From Desulfobacteraceae bacterium (GTDB lineage Bacteria > Desulfobacterota > Desulfobacteria > Desulfobacterales > SG8-13), in the NCBI GenBank assembly GCA_029287875.1, contig JARFQH010000404.1, positions 1 to 12,254 of the forward strand: 12,254 nt of DNA. The letters are read 5' to 3'. The translations under genes were made by a program, and so were the position numbers. The notes under the pieces are model-generated. The model saw nothing but the letters and a program-made list of their open reading frames with translations. It did not search any database and was not told the origin of the DNA. Numbering within the stretch: position 1 is the first letter of the stretch; each line of letters opens with the position of its first letter. Positions 6,709 through 12,254 of the stretch are shown here, piece after piece.

Positions 6709-6775
6709 AAATAACAAATAACAAACGAATCACAATGACCAAAATTCAAAATTACAAACCTGTTTTGGGTCATTG
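6709..6775. repeat. AT-rich dispersed-type repeat: AAATAAC units plus hairpin
   Basis: Two tandem AAATAAC heptamers (6709-6715, 6716-6722) run into AAAC. They are followed by a hairpin: CAATGACC (6733-6740) pairs with GGTCATTG (6768-6775), extended by AAAA/TTTT (6741-6744 with 6763-6766) with one bulged G at 6767. The whole patch is much more AT-rich than the genes around it. Its style recalls dispersed AT-rich intergenic repeats of other genomes; copy number in this genome cannot be judged from one window. Confidence 0.55.
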
Positions 6776-6826
6776 AATGCGGAAATCAGCATTTTAAAAC
6801 CTTTGAACCCAAAACCCGGAACCGAT

Positions 6827-6843
6827 CACTTTAAGTTAAAGTG
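6827..6843. promoter_or_regulatory. 17-bp perfect palindrome, operator-like
   Basis: CACTTTAA (6827-6834), a central G, and TTAAAGTG (6836-6843) form a perfect palindrome with 8-bp arms. It is too AT-rich for a stable RNA stem and has no adjoining T-run, so a dimeric regulator site is the more natural reading. It lies about 135 nt past the flavoprotein stop and 395 nt before the USP start, so its target gene is unclear. The same octamer occurs once more at 3903-3910. Confidence 0.4.
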
Positions 6844-6977
6844 TCACATCAACTAAACCACGGCGAGTGCCGGCCCGAAGATCGCCGAACGGATACGAAA
6901 ACATTGACGGCTTGACCGGATTTTTTTCAACGGCGGCCGTCATCTGCAGCGGTGCGACCGTAACGGTCGGGTGAGCT

Positions 6978-8468
6978 TCATACTGTCTCCTCACTTTCCG
7001 GATGCCATTTCCGGATTTGAATGTAATCAGGAAAAGCGTGCGGTTTGTAAACCGATTTGCCAAGCAGCACGCGCAGGCACTCCTGAATATTTTCCGACAT
7101 GGTGGGATGGGGATGCACCGATTTGAGAACGTCGTTTATGCCCTTTTCCTGGTCCATCAGCAGGGCGATCGACATGATCGTCGTCGATGCCTGGGGCCCG
7201 GCGGCGCGCATGCCCAGGAGCATTTGCCGGTCGTCGTCGCTGACGATGATTTTAACGAAGCCGTCGGTGGCCTGCATGGCGATGGCGCGGGTTACCAAGG
7301 CGTTGGAATAGACCGCGACGCGGTAGGGGATCTTCTTTTTACGACAGGTCTGTTCGTTGAGGCCGACCGCTGCCACCGCCGGTTTGAAGAACATAACGGT
7401 GGACATGTTGCTGTACCTGAGCGGCCACCTGATGGCATTGAACATGTGTTTCACGGCGTAACGGGCTTCGGTTTCGGCGATGTTCACCAGGGCCGGATGG
7501 CGGGTGACGTCTCCGGCGGCATAGATGTTGTCTTTGACGAGGCAGTTCTCGTCGCAGGCGAGAAAGCCCAAGTCATCCGTTGTCAGCCCGATCCGGTCCA
7601 GATTTAAACCGCCCAGATTAGGTGTGCGCCCGATAGAGATAAGGGCCGCGTCGGCTTCGACCACCTCCGAGTGGCCGTCGTCGAAATCGAGGATCACCTC
7701 GAGGTGATCGGGCCTGGTGTTGATAGACCGGAGAATGGCGGAATGAAAAATGTCGACGTTGTTTTTTTTGAGGTTTGTACTGACGAACCGGCTGACGTCC
7801 TCATCTTCGAAGGGGATGATCCTTTCCAGATGATCGACCAGGAAAACCTTTGTCTGATCGAAGTTGGAAAAGATCGTGGCATACTCGCAGCCGACGATTC
7901 CGGCACCGATGATTACCAGCCTTTTGGGGAACTCTTTGAGGTTCAGAATGCCGTCGGAGTTAAGGATCTGTTTTTGGTCGACCGTGATGTGAGGAAAATC
8001 ACGCGGTTTGGAACCGGTGCAGATCAGAAAGAAGTCGGCCCTGATTTCTTCCTTACCACCGTCTCCATTCGTTACTTCGATGCGCTCTCGTGAAAGAAAG
8101 GTTCCCCGGCCGCGCTTGAAGGTGATCGAGCCGGGACCCTTCCAGCGCAGAGGGGAATAGGTCTCGAGCTGAGAGAGCATCTGGTACTGCTTTTCCTTGA
8201 CGGCCTGGATAACGGTGTTGCGTACCGCGGCATAGTCGACGATCAGACCGGCACTCCGGTATCCCCGGTCGACCTTGGCCGCGATGTCGTAGTCCTTGGC
8301 CAGCTCCCACAAGGTTTTCGAGGAAAGCGCGCCCCACATCACCCCGGTGCCGCCGATCTCGTCGGCTTCGACAATACAGACATGCTTTCCCAGGTCCAGT
8401 GCACGAATCGCCCCGGCAAAACCTGCCGGGCCTCCGCCGATGATGCAAAGATCGAATTTATCCGACAT
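6978..8468 (-). CDS. Lpd/SthA-fold FAD- and NAD(P)-dependent oxidoreductase lacking the redox disulfide
   Basis: A 496-residue flavoprotein of the class I pyridine nucleotide-disulfide oxidoreductase fold. The FAD site GGGPAG is at 11-16, the NAD(P) site GAGIVG at 188-193, the second FAD motif AAGD at 317-320, and a C-terminal dimerisation domain fills about 355-470. Where dihydrolipoamide dehydrogenases have GGTCxNxGCIPSK, this protein has GGTGVMWGALSSK (39-51), so both active-site cysteines are replaced (Gly42, Ala47). The C-terminal HPHPTMSE (452-459) keeps the His-Glu dyad. Lipoamide reduction is therefore unlikely; a transhydrogenase- or NAD(P)H:quinone-reductase-like reaction is possible, as in SthA and mycobacterial LpdA-type relatives. 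The ATG at 8468 has GGAAGG about 9 nt upstream, and a near-consensus promoter lies at 8542-8570. It is divergent from a USP gene. Fold is certain; reaction is inferred. Confidence 0.88.
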   Translation of the reverse strand: MSDKFDLCIIGGGPAGFAGAIRALDLGKHVCIVEADEIGGTGVMWGALSSKTLWELAKDYDIAAKVDRGYRSAGLIVDYAAVRNTVIQAVKEKQYQMLSQLETYSPLRWKGPGSITFKRGRGTFLSRERIEVTNGDGGKEEIRADFFLICTGSKPRDFPHITVDQKQILNSDGILNLKEFPKRLVIIGAGIVGCEYATIFSNFDQTKVFLVDHLERIIPFEDEDVSRFVSTNLKKNNVDIFHSAILRSINTRPDHLEVILDFDDGHSEVVEADAALISIGRTPNLGGLNLDRIGLTTDDLGFLACDENCLVKDNIYAAGDVTRHPALVNIAETEARYAVKHMFNAIRWPLRYSNMSTVMFFKPAVAAVGLNEQTCRKKKIPYRVAVYSNALVTRAIAMQATDGFVKIIVSDDDRQMLLGMRAAGPQASTTIMSIALLMDQEKGINDVLKSVHPHPTMSENIQECLRVLLGKSVYKPHAFPDYIQIRKWHPESEETV

Positions 8469-8500
8469 GCATTACCGCCTTCCTAACGGAATGGCCTTGA

Positions 8501-8520
8501 GGAACAAGAACAAGGAACAA
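8501..8520. repeat. Short GGAACAA-type tandem repeat in the flavoprotein leader
   Basis: The units GGAACAA (8501-8507), GAACAA (8508-8513) and GGAACAA (8514-8520) run head to tail and are followed by the related GAGTCAAGAG. The patch lies between the predicted promoter and the ribosome binding site of the flavoprotein gene, so it would be transcribed as a pyrimidine-rich leader segment on the minus strand. Confidence 0.5.
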
Positions 8521-8541
8521 GAGTCAAGAGCCTTTTGCGGC

Positions 8542-8570
8542 ATTATAGGCAATAGAGTCCGGCAGGTCAA
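8542..8570 (-). promoter_or_regulatory. Near-consensus sigma70 promoter for the flavoprotein gene
   Basis: On the minus strand TTGACC (8565-8570) is followed after exactly 17 nt by a perfect TATAAT (8542-8547). Transcription would begin near 8535, giving a leader of about 67 nt that includes the GGAACAA-type repeat. Five of six -35 bases and all six -10 bases match consensus, which suggests strong housekeeping expression. Confidence 0.75.
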
Positions 8571-8598
8571 TAGAGCCGCGGTTGCATCCATCGGTGTG

Positions 8599-8626
8599 AC
8601 ACAATGTTTTTTTCATTGAATTGTGT
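8599..8626. promoter_or_regulatory. Inverted repeat ACACAAT-N14-ATTGTGT in the divergent promoter region
   Basis: ACACAAT (8599-8605) and ATTGTGT (8620-8626) are exact inverted matches around a T-rich centre, which itself contains CAATG (8602-8606) and CATTG (8614-8618). It lies 30 nt upstream of the flavoprotein -35 box and directly before a weak plus-strand -35 candidate, a position suited to a shared operator. No regulator gene is in the window. Confidence 0.35.
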
Positions 8627-8653
8627 TGATTTTAGGCTGACGGCTGTCATAAG
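8626..8653 (+). promoter_or_regulatory. Weak candidate promoter for the single-domain USP gene
   Basis: TTGATT (8626-8631) and CATAAG (8648-8653) are spaced by 16 nt. Each matches consensus at four of six positions. It would give a leader of about 105 nt to the ATG at 8765. The match is modest and other start points are possible. Confidence 0.28.
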
Positions 8654-8764
8654 AACAGATTCAGGCAAAGGAACGCATCGGTGCGCAAGCGCCGTTGGCC
8701 GATCGAACATCAACCGTTGTCTGACTGCACATGCAAACTGAATTGTTAAAGGAGGCTGTGAACG

Positions 8765-9235
8765 ATGGGACAGAAGATATTGATTGCATTCGATGATTCC
8801 GAAAATGCGTTGCGGGCCGTGCAGTACGTTGCCCGGACATTCTCTCCGGACAACCACGTCACTCTTTTCAGTGTACTCCAGGATACGGCCGCTCTTTGCG
8901 ATATGAACAGTCCGGAGTTGACGCCCTATTTCAAGTCTCAGCAACAGGCCTTCTGCGCTCTGGAGGACAAGAAAAAGGACTTGGTGTCTACAGCCCTGGC
9001 CAAAGCCGCCGAAATCTTGCGTCAGGCGGGCTTCGAAGTCGAAAATATTGCGATCAAGACCGAACCGAAGAAGAAGGGGATTGCCCGGGACATTGCCGAC
9101 GAGGCGCGTTCAGGCTACGACCTGGTGGTCCTGGGCCGCCGCGGCATTTCCAGTATCAAAGACTTCTTTTTGGGGAGCATATCGCAGAAAGTGCTGTCTC
9201 TGGCGCAGGAGTCTTCCACTCTTATTGTGAGTTGA
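8765..9235 (+). CDS. Single-domain universal stress protein with intact ATP motif
   Basis: A 156-residue cytosolic protein spanning one USP domain. It opens with ILIAFDDS (5-12), carrying the nucleotide-contacting Asp10/Asp11, and ends with TLIVS. The canonical motif is complete: Gly124-Arg-Arg-Gly127, nine residues, Gly137-Ser138 (G-2x-G-9x-G-S), so an ATP-binding USP, usually dimeric, is expected. The middle (about 40-105) is longer and more charged than in short USPs. The ATG at 8765 is supported by AGGAGG at 8750-8755, spacing 9 nt. The gene stands alone on the plus strand, divergent from the flavoprotein gene and convergent with the GNAT-fusion gene. Stress or energy-state signalling is the family role; the specific partner is unknown. 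Confidence 0.93.
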   Translation: MGQKILIAFDDSENALRAVQYVARTFSPDNHVTLFSVLQDTAALCDMNSPELTPYFKSQQQAFCALEDKKKDLVSTALAKAAEILRQAGFEVENIAIKTEPKKKGIARDIADEARSGYDLVVLGRRGISSIKDFFLGSISQKVLSLAQESSTLIVS

Positions 9236-9236
9236 G

Positions 9237-9252
9237 CCGGCTGAGCCGGTTT
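9237..9252 (+). terminator. Weak candidate terminator after the USP gene
   Basis: Immediately after the stop codon, CCGGC (9237-9241) pairs with GCCGG (9245-9249) around a TGA loop and is followed by only three T residues. The stem is GC-rich but short and the T-run poor, so termination may be inefficient. The rest of the gap to 9438 is AT-rich and shows no better plus-strand terminator. Confidence 0.28.
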
Positions 9253-9438
9253 GGTCCGTTGAGCTGGATTGACGATCAGCGCCAACACTTAGCGGCCAAT
9301 TTTGGAGCGGTTCGATATTGGATGAGTTTGTATCGAGATCATTTGTAAAATATCGTCCAAAGCATGATAGCGTTTAACATAACTTTTTGTATTTTATATA
9401 ATTTTACTAAAAAAATTTTTGGTTCGACGTCGGGATGA

Positions 9439-11364
9439 TCAGCCCGAATCATTTTCCGGTCCGGTGTGCTGGCGGTCAAACAAAATGGTCAGTGAGTAGA
9501 TGCCGTCTTCAAGTTTTGCTTTGATGGTGAGTCCGCTCTTTTCGAACACTTTCATCATGGCGTTGTTCGTCGCCAGCACATCGGCGGTAAATCCTTGCAG
9601 GCCTCGTTCGCCGGCCAGCCGCACCAGCATTTTGACCATGTAGGTCCCGATCCCCAGACCTTGATACGCATCGTCTACCACGAAGGCGACGTCGGCATAC
9701 GGGCGGCGCGGGTCGCGGACAAAACGGGCCTCTGCGATGATTCGGCCCGCGCCGGTTTCGCCGACCAACCCGACAATCGACAGCGTTCGGCTATAGTCCA
9801 CGTTGACGTATTTCTGCATTTTAGAGTGCGGCATGGTCTTGACGGGCGTGAAATAGCGATAGTACACCGCTTCGTCGGAAAACCGGTAGAAAAGCCGCCG
9901 CATGCCTTCTTCGTCCGACGGTTTGATCGCCCTGAAACGGACCTCGACACCGCCTTTTAAGTGCTGTCGGCTTTGAAGATGGGCGGGATAAAGGTGGGCG
10001 GATTCGGCGAGAAAGATCTGGTCGGGATACAGCACGTTTAACTTTTTGGCGTTATCAATCAGGGCCTGCCGGTCTTCGGGATGCGCGATTTCGATCAAGG
10101 CTTGGGCCCGTTCCCGCACGGTTCGGCCGCTCAGGCTGGCGACGCCGTATTCCGTTACCACCATATCCACCGATTCCCTGACGTTCAACTGGTTGGGGAA
10201 TTCGTCAACCGTCGCGCGAATGTTGGCCTCGCCTTGCAAGTTGCGGCTCGGCAGGGCGAAAAGGCACAATCCCCCGGCCGATATCTCGGCACCATGCAGC
10301 AGATCCATCACATCACCGGGACCGGCCGTGACGTTGCCCTTACCGACATGCATGACGATAAGGCCGGAAAGATCGACTTTGCGGGCCGGTAGGATTCCCA
10401 CAAAGCGCGGGTTCAGGCCGATCTGCTTCGGCGAGAAGACCTTGTCGAGTTGCTGAAATTCGACCAGCGGGTTGTGATCGAGCCAGGCCATCAATTCGGG
10501 CGTCCCAAAGGCATATGAGGTGAGGGACTTGCCGCGGAAGATTTCTTTGTGCCGGTTGGTTACGGCACCGCTTTTGACCAGGTCCATTACGGCATCGGTG
10601 AAAAACGGCGTGTGCAGTCCGAGGTGACGTTTGTGGACCAGGTGCCGGCCGAGGGCTTCGTACAGCGGCCCGATCGAAAAGGCGAGGCAGCTGCCGTCCT
10701 CGATCACCGCAGCGACATGGGCCGCCACCCGGTTGAAAACATCGTCAACGGGCCAGCGGGAAAAATAGATTGGCGCTTCGGTGGATCGCACCAGGTGATC
10801 GAATTCGGACACATGGACCAGAGTGTCGCCCAGGGTCACCGGAACGAGCGGGTTGATCTCGCCGATCTTCACCCGCGCCCGATCGAGCACCAGGCGCGCG
10901 ACGTCGACCGCCATGCCGAAGCTGCAATAACCGTCCGCATTCGGCGGCGTGATCTGGATAATGGCCGCGTCGATCTGGATCCGGCCGGAGGTGATCAGGC
11001 GCGGTATTTCCGAAAACCGGCTCGGAATCAGGTCAACCTGTCCGGCGCTGATGGCCTCGCTGGCGGCCCAACCCGAGTAAAAAGTCTTCAACCGGTAGCG
11101 ATGAGTGCTCAGGGCCTTTAGGGAAATGGCGTCCCCGAGGCTGACCAGCTGAATGAGCTCGAGATCCTGAAGGTGGGTTGCTTCCGCTCCCATTACATGC
11201 TTCATCAGGGTGCGGGGTTCGGCCACACCGGTGCCGATAAAAACGCTCATCCCGGGCGCGAGTTTCATGATGGCCTGCTCCGGCGGCACCGATAACTTTT
11301 CCCAATCGACGCCGGCCGGCTTTTTGGGGGACAAGCTTGCAGGTTTGACGGTTCTGGACTTCAT
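9439..11364 (-). CDS. Fusion of acetyl-CoA hydrolase/CoA-transferase module and GNAT acetyltransferase
   Basis: A 641-residue two-module protein. Residues about 22-465 match the acetyl-CoA hydrolase/4-hydroxybutyrate CoA-transferase family: GTGVAEP near 44-50, PPNADGYCSFG at 140-150, and VDMVVTEYGVASLSGRT around 399-415. Residues about 475-630 are a GNAT acyltransferase with the acetyl-CoA loop QGLGIG (568-573) and the later ATNNAMMKVFEKSG segment (598-611). The catalytic Glu expected in the HTE.F.DG segment of the transferase family appears as Pro253 in HTPFFTDAV (251-259), so transferase or hydrolase chemistry is doubtful and the module may act as a CoA-ester sensor. The GNAT half could acetylate protein lysines. 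The start ATG at 11364 has no Shine-Dalgarno and lies 7 nt from a -10 box. It is divergent from the phosphodiesterase gene. Fusions of this type are annotated in other genomes; biological role unproven. Confidence 0.9.
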   Translation of the reverse strand: MKSRTVKPASLSPKKPAGVDWEKLSVPPEQAIMKLAPGMSVFIGTGVAEPRTLMKHVMGAEATHLQDLELIQLVSLGDAISLKALSTHRYRLKTFYSGWAASEAISAGQVDLIPSRFSEIPRLITSGRIQIDAAIIQITPPNADGYCSFGMAVDVARLVLDRARVKIGEINPLVPVTLGDTLVHVSEFDHLVRSTEAPIYFSRWPVDDVFNRVAAHVAAVIEDGSCLAFSIGPLYEALGRHLVHKRHLGLHTPFFTDAVMDLVKSGAVTNRHKEIFRGKSLTSYAFGTPELMAWLDHNPLVEFQQLDKVFSPKQIGLNPRFVGILPARKVDLSGLIVMHVGKGNVTAGPGDVMDLLHGAEISAGGLCLFALPSRNLQGEANIRATVDEFPNQLNVRESVDMVVTEYGVASLSGRTVRERAQALIEIAHPEDRQALIDNAKKLNVLYPDQIFLAESAHLYPAHLQSRQHLKGGVEVRFRAIKPSDEEGMRRLFYRFSDEAVYYRYFTPVKTMPHSKMQKYVNVDYSRTLSIVGLVGETGAGRIIAEARFVRDPRRPYADVAFVVDDAYQGLGIGTYMVKMLVRLAGERGLQGFTADVLATNNAMMKVFEKSGLTIKAKLEDGIYSLTILFDRQHTGPENDSG

Positions 11365-11371
11365 ATCTATT

Positions 11372-11401
11372 CTTATAGTCCGAACCGTAAAAAACGGTCA
11401 A
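11372..11401 (-). promoter_or_regulatory. Promoter giving a leaderless mRNA for the GNAT-fusion gene
   Basis: On the minus strand TTGACC (11396-11401) and TATAAG (11372-11377) are spaced by 18 nt. The -10 box ends 7 nt before the ATG at 11364, so transcription should start at or within a few bases of the start codon. That agrees with the absence of any ribosome binding site. The spacer holds an inverted repeat, ACCGT (11384-11388) and ACGGT (11394-11398) around five A residues, overlapping the -35 box and suitable for a repressor or activator. Confidence 0.6.
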
Positions 11402-11417
11402 TTACAAAATAGCATCT

Positions 11418-12233
11418 ATGAACATTCCGCTTTGGATCGAAAACGCCTTTCTCCGCAGCACAGATGCCCTCTTTCAGCGCTATCCGCAGCCCCACCCAAC
11501 GGCAGAGCGCCTCGCGGGATGCAGGATCATCTCCCACCGCGGCGAACACGACAACCGGCAGATCATCGAGAATACGATTCCCGCTTTTCGGGCAGCCGTA
11601 GCCGGTGGCGTCTGGGGAATCGAGTTCGATGTGCGCTGGACCCGCGACCGGCAGCCGGTGGTGATTCACGATCCGGATGCCCGGCGGTTGTACGGACGTC
11701 CCATCCGGATTGGGCAGACGGACTACCGGGTCCTGAAGAGCGCCTGCCCCCTGATTCCCTCCCTCGAAGAGGTGGTGCAGACCTTCGGCCGACGGGTGCA
11801 TCTGATGGTTGAACTCAAACACGAACGGTTTGAGGACATCGGGGAGCAACGACGCGCTTTGAAGGCGCATTTTGCGGGCCTTGCACCCGTTGACGATTTT
11901 CACCTGATGTCGCTGTCGCCGGAAGTTCTGGATGTTTTCGATGTCGTACCGGTTGCGGCACGACTGCCGATTGCGCAGGCCAATGTCGGCGCCATCAGTC
12001 GCCTGGCGGTCTCGAAACCCCTTGGAGGTCTCCTCGGCCATTACCTGCTGGTGACCGATGCACTGGTCGGAAAGCATACGGCACTCGGACAGAATGTGGG
12101 GACCGGATTTATCGACTCCGTAAACTGCCTTTTCAGAGAAGTGAACCGCAATATCACCTGGATTTTCTCCAACCGGGCTGCCGCCCTTCAAGCCGCAGTC
12201 GACGCGGCCCTTAAGAGCCCCGGCAAAAAATAA
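11418..12233 (+). CDS. Glycerophosphodiester phosphodiesterase-family protein
   Basis: A 271-residue protein of the GDPD (UgpQ/GlpQ) TIM-barrel family, which hydrolyses glycerophosphodiesters to glycerol 3-phosphate and an alcohol. Visible signature: SHRGEHDN at 39-46 with catalytic His40 and Arg41, ENT at 51-53, GIEFDVRWT at 67-75 with metal ligands Glu69 and Asp71, HDPDARRLYG at 84-93 with the second catalytic His84, and VELK at 131-134 with Glu132. There is no signal peptide, so a cytoplasmic enzyme is expected. The second half is less typical of the family and the usual C-terminal motifs are hard to see, so substrate may differ. The ATG at 11418 lacks a clear ribosome binding site. The gene is divergent from the GNAT fusion across only 53 nt. 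It ends with TAA at 12231-12233; the last 21 bases hold nothing I can call. Confidence 0.85.
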   Translation: MNIPLWIENAFLRSTDALFQRYPQPHPTAERLAGCRIISHRGEHDNRQIIENTIPAFRAAVAGGVWGIEFDVRWTRDRQPVVIHDPDARRLYGRPIRIGQTDYRVLKSACPLIPSLEEVVQTFGRRVHLMVELKHERFEDIGEQRRALKAHFAGLAPVDDFHLMSLSPEVLDVFDVVPVAARLPIAQANVGAISRLAVSKPLGGLLGHYLLVTDALVGKHTALGQNVGTGFIDSVNCLFREVNRNITWIFSNRAAALQAAVDAALKSPGKK

Positions 12234-12254
12234 TTGCACCTCTTGCTTGTCTTA

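Larger units (their letters stand above)
6433..6977. other. 545-nt intergenic gap with inverted repeats, AT-rich repeat and palindrome
   Basis: The gap lies between the flavoprotein and the tandem USP, both on the minus strand. It contains, in order, the overlapping inverted repeats at 6476-6565, a plus-strand GGAGG run leading into a 35-codon frame (6577-6684), an AT-rich short tandem repeat with a hairpin (6709-6775) and a 17-bp palindrome (6827-6843). I could not identify a convincing sigma70 or sigma54 promoter for the USP gene in it. Confidence 0.55.

Noticed and set aside
6836..7063. 75-codon minus-strand frame overlapping the 3' end of the flavoprotein gene
   Set aside because: It starts inside the flavoprotein gene without a ribosome binding site and its product matches nothing I know. 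A degraded gene remnant past 6978 is possible but not supported.
9409..9446. CGGG/CCCG stem plus T-rich tract as terminator of the GNAT-fusion gene
   Set aside because: The 4-bp stem overlaps the stop codon and the T-run begins about 15 nt beyond it, so it does not have terminator geometry.
11373..12239. 288-codon minus-strand frame opposite the phosphodiesterase gene
   Set aside because: It lies fully antisense to a gene with clear GDPD catalytic motifs, and its product shows no recognisable feature; such frames are common in GC-rich genes.

Overview
The window looks like a stretch of a GC-rich (roughly 55-60% by eye) Gram-negative chromosome. The gene set and the short tandem intergenic repeats suggest a deltaproteobacterial, Desulfobacterota-like anaerobe. 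That assignment rests on gene content and style only, with no rRNA or marker gene. I saw no tRNA, rRNA, CRISPR array, integrase or transposase.

Layout, left to right. (1) 1-1538, minus strand: a unit that appears to start from a good sigma70-type promoter (1590-1618). It encodes a secreted protein made of two internal repeats, a soluble Hanks-type Ser/Thr kinase and the first 43 codons of an unrecognised protein. (2) 1672-3705, minus: a 677-residue polytopic membrane protein with a soluble C-terminal domain, resembling GT-C-type glycosyltransferase-like proteins but without a secure family. (3) 4028-6432, minus: a tight three-gene unit of a tandem-domain universal stress protein, a class II histone-deacetylase-like (AcuC-type) zinc amidohydrolase and a small cysteine-rich protein. 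Its upstream 545-nt gap holds a remarkable set of overlapping inverted repeats. (4) 6978-8468, minus: a flavoprotein of the dihydrolipoamide dehydrogenase/SthA fold that lacks both redox cysteines, with a near-consensus promoter. (5) 8765-9235, plus: a single-domain universal stress protein, divergent from (4). (6) 9439-11364, minus: an acetyl-CoA hydrolase/CoA-transferase module fused to a C-terminal GNAT acetyltransferase, apparently expressed from a leaderless transcript. (7) 11418-12233, plus: a glycerophosphodiester phosphodiesterase-like protein, divergent from (6).

How the genes may work together (inference). The window brings together a GNAT acyltransferase fused to a CoA-ester-binding module, a lysine-deacetylase-like enzyme, two universal stress proteins and a pyridine-nucleotide flavoenzyme. 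One reading is an acyl-CoA/redox-responsive protein acylation circuit, with the deacetylase translated beside its possible substrate (a USP). It is a hypothesis from neighbourhood and from known GNAT-USP and AcuA-AcuC precedents; no sequence feature proves it. The kinase unit and the membrane protein have no evident link to it.

The most unusual sequence signals are the CCGAC/GTCGG-rich palindromic region at 6476-6565, the apparent loss of the catalytic glutamate in the CoA-transferase module, the loss of both cysteines in the flavoprotein, and three different short tandem repeat patches (mostly 7-bp units) in three intergenic gaps.
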